Source: Thermoleophilia bacterium (GTDB lineage: Bacteria > Actinomycetota > Thermoleophilia > Gaiellales > JAICJC01). From it: a stretch of DNA of 13,918 bases. The stretch is taken from positions 1 through 13,918 of the forward strand of contig JAICJM010000099.1 of NCBI GenBank assembly GCA_025928435.1. Reading direction: 5' to 3'. Position 1 is the first letter of the stretch, and every line of letters starts with the position of its first letter. This document shows, piece by piece, positions 6,422 to 13,199 of this stretch. Below the pieces are notes generated by a model. That model was not told the DNA's origin, ran no database searches, and saw only the letters and a list, made by a program, of their open reading frames with translations. The position numbers and the translations under genes are program-made.

Positions 6422-8004
6422 GTGGTCGCGACGGACTCGGCCCGGCGGCGCCGGCGGGACTTCAGCGTGCCGCCGAGGAGCTCGAGCTCGACCCGGTCGC
6501 GGAACTTCCATAGGAGCCACGCGTAGCCCGCGGTGCCGACGACGATGCAGATGACGAGCGCCGGGATCGTCGTGCCCATCGTGACCCGGAGGAGCATCCC
6601 GAGCACGCCGTAGCACAGCAGCGAACTCCCGGCGGCGACCGGGAACCCGCGTCCGAACGGATGCACCTTCAGGAACGCGCGCACCTCCGCGAGCGGGGCG
6701 ACGTTGTTTACGAGGAGGCTGCCCGCCCAGGCGACGGCCGCGCCGGCAATGCCCATCTGCGGGATGAGCAGGAGGCCGAGCGAGATGTTCACCGTCAGGG
6801 CGACGATGACGTTGAAGAGGTTCCAGAAGCTGCGCCCGCCCATCAGGAGCACCATGTCGACCGGCCCGATCCCGGTGGCGACGAGCATCGTGATCGCCAA
6901 GATCTCGAGCGTCGACGTGCCAGTCACGTACTGGGGCTTGAACACCTTGAGCAGCAGCGGCGCGAACACCGCGAGGCCGAGATACATCGGCCAGGCCATC
7001 ATCATGAGCCAGGCGGTCGCGACCTGATAGACGTCCTGCGCCCGCTCGCGGGCGCCCGCCGTCAGGAGCTCGGAGAGCTTCGGGCCGATCGCCTGGATGA
7101 TCGCGAGGTTGACGACGCTCCCCGCGACCAGATAGCGGCTGGAGGCCGTGTAGATCGAGGCGCTGGCCGTGTCCATCAGCGAGCCGACCATCAGCGTGCC
7201 CACCCAGAGCGTCGTCACCTGGAAGATGCCCGTGAGCCCGCGCGGAGCGGTGAATGTCCAGAACTCGCGATAGAGGCGGCGCATGTCGGTCGGCGGCCTC
7301 GTCGCCCGCTCGCGCCGCTCCACCCGGTGCACGAGCCGCCCCAGCCAGAGGAGCGTGACCGCGAACGCGACCCCGATCGGCAGGCTCCATGCGATCGCGA
7401 CGGCGAAGCTGCCGCCTCCGGCGAGCACGGCGATCGCGACGGCGGCCGTCTGCGCGCCCGACTTCGCGATCCGGTCGAGCAGCGCGTTCGGCACCATCGT
7501 GCCGAAGCCGCGCGTGGCGGCGATGGCAACGGTGTAGGCGGACGAGAGCGGCAGAAACACCGCCAGCACCTGGATGTAGGTCGCGACGGCGTCGGCGTCC
7601 TGGTGGCGGTGGTTCGTGAAGACCGCGGCGAGCGGGCTCGCGTGTGCGAACGAGATCGCCGCGAGCAGCACGCCGGCCGCGAACGACGGGACGAGACCGA
7701 CGCTCAGCGAGCGGCGCACGTCCCCGATCCGCCCGTTCACCCGGTAGCTCGGGATCATGCGGGTGAGGCCCGTGTCGGCGCCGCATTCGGCGGTGTTCGA
7801 GAGGATCAGAAAGAGCGCGATCGCCTCGAAGAAGGCGCCCGACTCGCTCTTCGTGAGCGCGCGGGTGACGACGACCACGAGCGCGAACTGGAACAGGCCG
7901 TTCGCGACCGCGCCGATGAAGTTCAGCGAGCCGCCGCGGGCGACCATCTTGAGGTCGTCGGCGCGCTCGCGCAGCGCGGGAGCCGGCTCGTCGACGGCGG
8001 TCAT
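6418..8004 (-). CDS. Wzx-type polysaccharide flippase (MOP/MATE superfamily)
   Basis: A 528-residue protein with about 12-14 hydrophobic helices spread over residues 20-510. It begins with the N-terminal pattern of lipopolysaccharide flippases (GGSLNFIGAVANGLFQFALVV, shortened here, then LTKSESGAFFEAIALFLI), where a Gly-rich first helix is followed by the G-x-F/Y segment. Flippases of this type move lipid-linked oligosaccharide repeat units across the membrane before polymerisation. It ends in a strongly basic tail (KSRRRRRAES). ATG 8004 overlaps the preceding sulfotransferase stop as ATGA (8001-8004), making it the last gene of the polysaccharide operon in this window. Its stop shares CTAG (6418-6421) with the converging MgtC-like gene. 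Together with the polymerase it indicates Wzx/Wzy-type assembly. Confidence 0.9.
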   Translation of the reverse strand: MTAVDEPAPALRERADDLKMVARGGSLNFIGAVANGLFQFALVVVVTRALTKSESGAFFEAIALFLILSNTAECGADTGLTRMIPSYRVNGRIGDVRRSLSVGLVPSFAAGVLLAAISFAHASPLAAVFTNHRHQDADAVATYIQVLAVFLPLSSAYTVAIAATRGFGTMVPNALLDRIAKSGAQTAAVAIAVLAGGGSFAVAIAWSLPIGVAFAVTLLWLGRLVHRVERRERATRPPTDMRRLYREFWTFTAPRGLTGIFQVTTLWVGTLMVGSLMDTASASIYTASSRYLVAGSVVNLAIIQAIGPKLSELLTAGARERAQDVYQVATAWLMMMAWPMYLGLAVFAPLLLKVFKPQYVTGTSTLEILAITMLVATGIGPVDMVLLMGGRSFWNLFNVIVALTVNISLGLLLIPQMGIAGAAVAWAGSLLVNNVAPLAEVRAFLKVHPFGRGFPVAAGSSLLCYGVLGMLLRVTMGTTIPALVICIVVGTAGYAWLLWKFRDRVELELLGGTLKSRRRRRAESVATT

Positions 8005-8924
8005 CGCTCCGCCCTGTCGCGCGCTCCCGTCGCCCAGCCCATCCGCATACCCAGGAACTCCTCCAGCCTCCGGTTCGGCTCGGCGTAGTGCGCCTCGAGC
8101 CGCTCGCGTGTCCCGGCCGCCATGCCCGCGGCCGGACGGGCATTGTAGGCCTTGAATCCCGGCACCTTGGGCGGATCCGGCAGGCCGAGGAAGCGCAGGA
8201 CGCCGGCGTATGTCCCGGCGGGGTCGGCGAAGAACCGCTCGGCACAGATCACGTGCATCTGCTCGGCCGGGAAGTGCTCGCGCCACGCTGCCAGCTGGTC
8301 GACGTACTCGCCGCGGGCCACGTAGGCGTGGTGCTGCACCGCCCGGCTCGAGTAGGCCGGGTCGGCGAGCATCCGCTCGCGCTCGCCGGCGAGGCGCGAC
8401 GGCTCGAGGGCGAGCGCGTCCTCGAACGTCGCGGCGTCCTCGAACCCGCGCGCGTACTCCTGGCGGTAGTGCGAGTAGGCCCGCTCGACTGGGTCGCGCA
8501 GCATCGCGATCACGCGGGCCCGCGGAACGGCCGCCGCGGCGCGAGATGGCCCGTGCGGGTGGAACAGGTAGTACGGGCTGCCCTCGCCGGTCACGATCGG
8601 GCCGCCGAAGCGGCGCTCGCGCGCCCGCCGCGCCCGCTCGGTCGGGAAGTGCGCCCGGTACCAGCTCAAGGAGCGGTCGGCATGCAGGTCGAAGTAGTGG
8701 ACGCCCTTGCTCGGCGTCGCGGGCATGACCTGCGGATGCTCGAGCAGGTAGCGGTAGAGCGAGGTGGTGCCGCTGCGCTGGGCGCCGATGATGAGGAAGT
8801 CCGGCAGCGGCCGCCTCCTCGCCGTGAGCATGTTCAGGGCGGTGATGGCCTCCCGGCCCGCCGTGATCACCGGCGCCGGCAGGCGCGAGTAGTTGTCGTT
8901 CTTCGATCCGCGCTCGCGCGGCAT
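8001..8924 (-). CDS. Sulfotransferase (PAPS-dependent), heparan/N-deacetylase-type fold
   Basis: A 307-residue protein. The 5'-phosphosulfate loop is FLIIGAQRSGTTSLYRYL (43-60). The 3'-phosphate site is MLRDPVERAYSHYRQE (141-156), with Arg143 and Ser151. KGVHYFD (73-79) and GEGSPYYL (113-120) are typical of Sulfotransfer_1 enzymes acting on carbohydrates. It would move sulfate from PAPS to a sugar hydroxyl or amine of the polymer or its lipid-linked precursor in the cytosol. ATG 8924 is chosen because GAGAAGG lies about 8 bases upstream on the coding strand and the homology starts soon after. A longer frame to 8984 adds only unrelated sequence from the palindromic element. The ribosome binding site lies inside that element's terminal repeat. 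The stop overlaps the flippase start (ATGA). Confidence 0.92.
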   Translation of the reverse strand: MPRERGSKNDNYSRLPAPVITAGREAITALNMLTARRRPLPDFLIIGAQRSGTTSLYRYLLEHPQVMPATPSKGVHYFDLHADRSLSWYRAHFPTERARRARERRFGGPIVTGEGSPYYLFHPHGPSRAAAAVPRARVIAMLRDPVERAYSHYRQEYARGFEDAATFEDALALEPSRLAGERERMLADPAYSSRAVQHHAYVARGEYVDQLAAWREHFPAEQMHVICAERFFADPAGTYAGVLRFLGLPDPPKVPGFKAYNARPAAGMAAGTRERLEAHYAEPNRRLEEFLGMRMGWATGARDRAER

Positions 8925-8925
8925 C

Positions 8926-9089
8926 AGTGGGCCTTCTCGTGATGTTGGGCTGGAGCATGGCGAGCGAAAACCGAGCGCATGCAAGGACTAAAGGGAGCCA
9001 ATACCTGGTCGTATTGGCGCGACCGAGGACACGGCAGCGCGACGGTTTGCAGCCGCCAGAACGGGTCAGACATCGCGAGAAGGCCCACT
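8926..9089. repeat. 164-bp imperfect palindrome with 20-bp terminal inverted repeats (MITE-like or RNA foldback element)
   Basis: The ends, 8926-8945 and 9070-9089, are inverted copies matching at 19 of 20 bases (AGTGGGCCTTCTCG then T or C, then GATGT). A perfect 8-bp stem with a 6-base loop at 8997-9018 has exactly the same centre (9007.5). Between them, one 31-column hand alignment of the arms gives 17 identities, for example TGGCG at 8958-8962 against the complement of 9054-9058. The whole element is therefore a foldback. ATC flanks both ends (8923-8925 and 9090-9092), a possible 3-bp target duplication. It contains no plausible gene. It fills the only large gap in the operon. One end supplies two bases of the upstream gene's TAG, and the other holds the ribosome binding site of the downstream gene. 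Confidence 0.7.
8997..9018 (-). repeat. Central hairpin of the palindromic element
   Basis: GCCAATAC (8997-9004) and GTATTGGC (9011-9018) pair perfectly around the loop CTGGTC. No U-run follows on the transcribed strand, so an intrinsic terminator is unlikely. In the operon mRNA it would form the tip of a long stem between two sulfotransferase genes, possibly an RNA-processing or attenuation site. Confidence 0.6.
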
Positions 9090-9900
9090 ATCCGACCTCT
9101 TCCAGCGGCGCCAGCGACTGGGGCCTCTGGAGGCTGTACCCGAAGCGGCCGACCCGCCCCTCGAGCTCCTCCGTCGCCCGCTCGATGTCGGACCCGGTGC
9201 CCGGGTTGTGGCGCGCGAGCGACCAGCGCCGGAAGTAGGCGTCGTTGATGCCGGTGCGGACGTGGAGGCCGCTCGGGCGCGGCTCGACGCCGGCGAACCG
9301 GAAGACCTCGGCCAGCCGATCGTCCGGGGTCGTGACGAAGTCCTCGTAGCGCATGACGAGGAGCTGGTCGATCGACGCCGCGTCCTCGAGCATCAGCTCG
9401 TGGCAGTGCAGCCAGTGCTCGATCAGCGAGGAGTAGGTCATCCGCTTCCACATCCGGCGGGCGCGCCCGAACCGGCGCGTGGCCGCGGCGACCGCGATCG
9501 GGTGGCGCAGCATCATCACCATGCGGGAGCCCGGGAAGAGCGCCTGCAGGAACCGCATCCGGATCAGGTTCGGCGGCGACTTCTCGACGAGCACGCCCCG
9601 GGACAGGTCCCAGTGCCGCCCCCATTCCTCCAGCAGGCGGTCGCGGCTGGCGTCGGAGACGAGCGGGGAGGTCTCGGTCAGGTGCGCCTCGGGATCGAAG
9701 CCGAACCGGCCCGGGCCGCCGTACGCGCGGCCGGGGCGGTACACCGTCTGCAGGTGCTGTCCCTCGTCCTCCCGCGCGCCCGTGCCGGAGAAGCCGCTGA
9801 CGCCGGGGTGCTCCGCCAGGCAGCGGGCGAGCAGCGTGGTCCCGCTGCGATGCAGGCCGCCGACGAACACGAATGTGTGCGCATTCCAGTCCATCGTCAT
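9088..9900 (-). CDS. Sulfotransferase (PAPS-dependent), Sulfotransfer_3-like
   Basis: A 270-residue protein. VFVGGLHRSGTTLLARCLAE (11-30) is the 5'-phosphosulfate loop. VEKSPPNLIRMRFL (105-118) is the conserved Lys-x-P region, and MMLRHPIAVAAATRRF (129-144) supplies the 3'-phosphate site. VMRYEDFVTTPDD is the usual downstream motif. It would transfer sulfate from PAPS onto a sugar of the exported polymer. It is not a recent duplicate of the other two sulfotransferases; similarity is limited to the cofactor motifs. ATG 9900 overlaps the polymerase stop (ATGA, 9897-9900); a second ATG at 9894 is also possible. Its last codons reach into the palindromic element, whose end completes the TAG stop at 9088-9090. 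Confidence 0.9.
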   Translation of the reverse strand: MTMDWNAHTFVFVGGLHRSGTTLLARCLAEHPGVSGFSGTGAREDEGQHLQTVYRPGRAYGGPGRFGFDPEAHLTETSPLVSDASRDRLLEEWGRHWDLSRGVLVEKSPPNLIRMRFLQALFPGSRMVMMLRHPIAVAAATRRFGRARRMWKRMTYSSLIEHWLHCHELMLEDAASIDQLLVMRYEDFVTTPDDRLAEVFRFAGVEPRPSGLHVRTGINDAYFRRWSLARHNPGTGSDIERATEELEGRVGRFGYSLQRPQSLAPLEEVG

Positions 9901-11228
9901 GCCGGCACGAGCGCCCTCCGCCGCGCCGGCCGTCGCCGTCGCTTCTTGACCGGCTCGGGCTCCGGCACCGGCTCCCGCATCATCGCACGGTAGGTGATCG
10001 CCGCCGCCACCAGCATCAGCGGGAGCCGCTCGGTGATCTCGTAATAGGGCACCTGGATCAGCGCTATCAGGAGCGTCACATGCGCCCAGAACGCCCACGG
10101 CGACCGCCACCGGGCCGAACGGAAGAGCGTGTAGAAGAACCACAGCATCCAGAGGCCGAGCCCGGGGATGCCGTGGGAGAACACGAGCAGGAAGATCTCG
10201 CTCTCGGTGCCGACGGAGCTCTGCGTGGGGTCGGTCGAGGGCAGCGGCGCGCCGAACCCGAGCGCGGGCGAGTCGAGCAGCCGCTGCTGGGCCTCCTGGT
10301 CGCGCTGGATGCGGCCCGCATCACCGGTCTTGTGCTGGAACCGGCCCTGGGCCAGGTCGCCGAGCGGGCTCAGCGTGATGACCCCGGCCAGGATCACGAT
10401 CACCGCCGCCACCCGGCCGACCTGGCGGAAGTCGCCCCGCATCGCGAAGCGGATCGTCGCGTAGACGATGCCGATGCCGAGGCTGAGCCACAGGCCCCGG
10501 TTGAGCGAGAACACGACGGGCACGAGCGAGAGCGCCATGGTGATCTGGAGCGTCCGCTTCCACGACCTCGTCCGGGCCTGGCTCATCGCGCAGATGGCGA
10601 ACGGCGTCAGCATCGCGAAGCTCGACCCCCACGCGTTCGTGTAGGCGAAGAACGTCTCCGGGCGCCCGACCGGGAACCCGAGGAAGTGCTGCACCTCCGC
10701 GAACTGCAGGTGGACGTGCTCGTAGACGTACGTGTTGTGCAGGAGCCCGTGCGGGAGCAGGACCTGCATCGGGCTCGCGAAGCTGACGTTCGGGAAGAGC
10801 ACGCCCAGCCAGCCGCCGAACACGATCAGGATCCAGTAGAAGGCGAGCGCGTTCACGATCGAGCGGATCGAGAGCCGCCATTCCGGCACGTTCACGATGT
10901 AGAGGAAGATCACCGTGCCGGCGATGTAGAACGACGCCCGCCAGCTCCAGGCGACCATCCGCCCGGGGTTCGTGAGCTCCATCCCGGACGCGCAGATCCA
11001 CATCACGAGGAGCAGCCAGATCCCGAACCGGCGCGGCGCCTTGAGGCCTCCGCGCCACGCCAGCGAGATGGCCAGCGGGATCGCGATCAGCACCCACATG
11101 ATCGCCGAGAGGCCGATCAGCCACCACAGCGGCAGCAGCCCGAAGATGGCATAGGCCTGCCAGCCCTGGGGGAGCACCCACCCCGGAGGCAGGTTGAGAT
11201 TGACCGGTGCAGCCTGAACCCGACGCAT
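9897..11228 (-). CDS. O-antigen polymerase/ligase family membrane protein (Wzy/WaaL type)
   Basis: A 443-residue multi-pass membrane protein with about 10-12 helices between residues 25 and 415. The Wzy_C/O-antigen ligase signature is seen as FSLNRGLWLSLGIGI (240-254), with the conserved arginine Arg244. A large hydrophilic loop at about 288-345 includes GRIQRDQEAQQRLLDSPALGFG, matching the periplasmic loop that these enzymes place after the signature (often H/R-rich with a Gly-x-Gly end). It probably polymerises undecaprenyl-linked repeat units at the outer face. WaaL-type ligation is unlikely if the host lacks lipopolysaccharide. The tail is strongly basic (KKRRRRPARRR, 428-438). ATG 11228 lies 8 bases after the preceding stop; no clear Shine-Dalgarno sequence is visible. 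Confidence 0.88.
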   Translation of the reverse strand: MRRVQAAPVNLNLPPGWVLPQGWQAYAIFGLLPLWWLIGLSAIMWVLIAIPLAISLAWRGGLKAPRRFGIWLLLVMWICASGMELTNPGRMVAWSWRASFYIAGTVIFLYIVNVPEWRLSIRSIVNALAFYWILIVFGGWLGVLFPNVSFASPMQVLLPHGLLHNTYVYEHVHLQFAEVQHFLGFPVGRPETFFAYTNAWGSSFAMLTPFAICAMSQARTRSWKRTLQITMALSLVPVVFSLNRGLWLSLGIGIVYATIRFAMRGDFRQVGRVAAVIVILAGVITLSPLGDLAQGRFQHKTGDAGRIQRDQEAQQRLLDSPALGFGAPLPSTDPTQSSVGTESEIFLLVFSHGIPGLGLWMLWFFYTLFRSARWRSPWAFWAHVTLLIALIQVPYYEITERLPLMLVAAAITYRAMMREPVPEPEPVKKRRRRPARRRALVPA

Positions 11229-11236
11229 GGTGATCG

Positions 11237-12178
11237 TTATGCGTGCTGGCGCAGGTAGCCGTAGCGGAGCAGGAGCGGCCATGTCACGAGGACGACGATC
11301 GACCGGGTCTTCGTGGCCATGCCGGTGCGCCATGCCTCGTCGGCGCGCACCTGCTGGCGGCCGTGCGCGAACCGCATCGGGTTCCCGCGCACGCTGTGCT
11401 GGCCGGACACCTCGACCGAGCCGCCGACGCGCGAGAGGTCGTGCCGGCCGGCCTCGCCCATCTCGCCGAACATGCGCTCGAGCTCACCGCGGGGATCGGC
11501 GGCGAGCGACTCGTACCGCATCCCGACGGTCGGGACGCGCAGCCGTCGCAGCACCTCGAACGCGAGGTTGCACTCCATCCAGCGGACCCCGGCGCGGAGC
11601 GGCGAGAACTCCTGGAAGAACGCGTCGCCGTTCGTGATCTCGGGCCGGGCCATCCGCTTCGCCCACGAGTGGGCGGCGCCGCGGCTGTCGCGCACGAGGT
11701 GCAGCACCCGCAGCCGCAGCCCCGAGGCCTGGGCGGCCCGCAGGAAGTAGGCGTACGGCGGGTTCTTGGTGGAGTCGACGACGACCTCGGCGCCCGACAC
11801 CTTCTGGATCGCCCGGTAGAGGCTCGCGGTCAGGTCGGCGTAGCGCTCGACCTTGCGCCGGTGCTCGCGGGCGAGCCTGCCCATCAGGAGCAGCGGGACG
11901 TTGCGGTGGCGCAGGACGGCGCTCTCGAGGTCGAGCACCTCCTGGACGTCGATGTTCTGCCACCCGCCGAAGGCCTCCTCGCCGACGGCCGTCCAGAACG
12001 GGCACTCGTCGAACTCGAGGCCGCAGCCGCACAGCTCGTTGCCCTCCGGCCCCGCCTGCCACACGTAGCGCAGCTCGCCGACCGAGACGAAGCCCGGCAC
12101 CTCGGCGAGGACGTGGGCGAGCAGCGTCGAGCCGCTCCTCCCCCACCCGCCGATGTAGAGCACGGGGACGTCGCTCAT
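11237..12178 (-). CDS. Sulfotransferase family protein with conserved Cys motif
   Basis: A 313-residue protein. LYIGGWGRSGSTLLAHVLAE (7-26) is the PAPS 5'-phosphosulfate loop. VVVDSTKNP (132-140) and LVRDSRGAAHSWAKR (161-175) form the catalytic and 3'-phosphate region. CGCGLEFDECPFW (50-62), with three cysteines, marks a particular bacterial sulfotransferase subfamily different from the two downstream genes. RYESLAADP is the usual C-terminal motif. It is predicted to sulfate a carbohydrate or lipid acceptor of the polysaccharide pathway; the acceptor is unknown. ATG 12178 overlaps the stop of the Alg13-like gene (ATGA, 12175-12178). This is the first of three sulfotransferases in operon order. 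Confidence 0.9.
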   Translation of the reverse strand: MSDVPVLYIGGWGRSGSTLLAHVLAEVPGFVSVGELRYVWQAGPEGNELCGCGLEFDECPFWTAVGEEAFGGWQNIDVQEVLDLESAVLRHRNVPLLLMGRLAREHRRKVERYADLTASLYRAIQKVSGAEVVVDSTKNPPYAYFLRAAQASGLRLRVLHLVRDSRGAAHSWAKRMARPEITNGDAFFQEFSPLRAGVRWMECNLAFEVLRRLRVPTVGMRYESLAADPRGELERMFGEMGEAGRHDLSRVGGSVEVSGQHSVRGNPMRFAHGRQQVRADEAWRTGMATKTRSIVVLVTWPLLLRYGYLRQHA

Positions 12179-12753
12179 GCCGGCCGCCGGGTCGCGGGAT
12201 CCGAGCCCACGGCGCGGCGCCTGGCCGTCCGCGTGCGGTCGAGGAGCTCGTCGATGAGCTGTTCGAACATCTCCACGGCGGGCCCGGGTCCGACGCCGGC
12301 CACCGGCAGCTCGGAGGCCCCGCCGGCGAGGCCGAGCGTGCGGTCGAGGTGCGAGCGCAGGTCATCCTCGGAGGAGGCCAGCAGGATGGCCCCGTCGCGG
12401 GCGATCCGCTCCGCGAACGCGCACTGGTGGTTGTCGACGTGCTCGCCGAGGCTCTTCTGCCGGGGCACGACGATCGGGCGCTTGCCGAGGTTGGACGCGA
12501 GCATGATCGTGCCGGGCCCGCCGTGGCAGACGACGGCGGCCGCCTCGCGCACCATCGCCTCCATCTCCTCGTAGCCCAGGTAGTCGCGGTGCTCGGCCAG
12601 GCGCGGCACCCCGGAGGTCCCGGTCTGCACGAAGCAGCGGGCCGCCTCGGATCCACCGCCCTCGAGCCAGGCGTCGATCCAGCGCGATATCCGGTCGAAC
12701 GGGTGGTAGTCCGTGCCGACCGAGACGAAGACGAGTGGGAGCTGCGCGTTCAG
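12175..12753 (-). CDS. Alg13-like glycosyltransferase catalytic subunit (EpsF/PssE type, GT28 C-terminal domain)
   Basis: From 12753 this is a 192-residue protein. LVFVSVGTDYHPFDR (7-21) opens a Rossmann domain, and AAVVCHGGPGTIMLASNLGKRPIVVPR (quoted in parts: VCHGGPGTI 75-83, GKRPIVVPR 90-98) plus EHVDNHQ (104-110) form the UDP-sugar site of Alg13/MurG-like enzymes. It lacks an acceptor half, which the gene just upstream (Alg14-like) provides. Start choice is uncertain: no ATG, GTG or TTG lies between the family start and GTG 12807, which would overlap the upstream gene by 58 bases. CTG 12751-12753 overlaps the upstream TGA (CTGA), mirrors the ATGA/GTGA overlaps elsewhere in the operon and has GGCGGG a few bases ahead. 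The C-terminus is Arg-rich. Confidence 0.85.
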   Translation of the reverse strand: MNAQLPLVFVSVGTDYHPFDRISRWIDAWLEGGGSEAARCFVQTGTSGVPRLAEHRDYLGYEEMEAMVREAAAVVCHGGPGTIMLASNLGKRPIVVPRQKSLGEHVDNHQCAFAERIARDGAILLASSEDDLRSHLDRTLGLAGGASELPVAGVGPGPAVEMFEQLIDELLDRTRTARRRAVGSDPATRRPA

Positions 12754-13199
12754 AAGAGCCCGCCGATCACGCGCGCGCCGGGATAGAACTTGCGCTGCTC
12801 CTCCCACTGCACCACGAACAGGCTCGTGAAGGGCCGGCAGAGCTTGCCGGTCAGCGTGGGCGAGTCGATGCGGTCGTACACCTCGAGGTAGACCGTCGGC
12901 ACGCGCATGATCCGGGCCACGATGAAGAACGGGAACGCGACGCCGGCGCCGTCCGAGACCACCACGTCCGGGCGGAAGCGCGGCACCATGCGCGCGGCCA
13001 GGAACAGGTTGCGGACAGTGTTGCGCAGGTTGCGCGTCGTCGGGAAGTGCGCCCAGGCGACGTCCTCACCCTCGAGCAGCGAGCGGCTGTCGGGCAGGTC
13101 GAACGTGACCCACTTGCGCTCGTGCTTGCTCCACCAGGGCTTGAGTTGGTGGAGCTGGATGAGATGGCCGCCCGAAGAGCAGACGAGCATCACTTTCAC
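12750..13199 (-). CDS. Alg14-like glycosyltransferase partner (EpsE/PssD type)
   Basis: A 149-residue protein, typical length for the family. VMLVCSSGGHLIQL (3-16) is the Gly-rich N-terminal motif, SDGAGVAFPFF (82-92) the central motif, and YLEVYDRIDSPTLTGKL (104-120) the conserved C-terminal block. In yeast Alg14 and bacterial PssD/EpsE this half binds the lipid-linked acceptor and recruits the Alg13-like half to the membrane, adding the second sugar to an undecaprenyl-linked primer. A hydrophobic stretch (about 86-98) could dock on the membrane. GTG 13199 overlaps the preceding stop (GTGA, 13196-13199), which sets the start. Earlier in-frame codons only shadow the kinase gene. Its stop overlaps the partner's predicted CTG start, so the subunits are probably made in equal amounts. 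Confidence 0.92.
   Translation of the reverse strand: MKVMLVCSSGGHLIQLHQLKPWWSKHERKWVTFDLPDSRSLLEGEDVAWAHFPTTRNLRNTVRNLFLAARMVPRFRPDVVVSDGAGVAFPFFIVARIMRVPTVYLEVYDRIDSPTLTGKLCRPFTSLFVVQWEEQRKFYPGARVIGGLF

Noticed and set aside
6661..8088. A 475-codon plus-strand frame opposite the flippase
   Set aside because: Its composition is charged low complexity (R, D, E, H), the mirror of hydrophobic codons in the flippase gene. No family is seen.
8997..9018. The central hairpin as an intrinsic transcription terminator
   Set aside because: No U-run follows on the transcribed strand, and genes of the same operon continue downstream.
8926..9089. The palindromic element as a duplicated piece of a sulfotransferase gene
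   Set aside because: The repeat lies outside the conserved sulfotransferase coding motifs, and the symmetry is inverted and internal rather than shared between the two genes.
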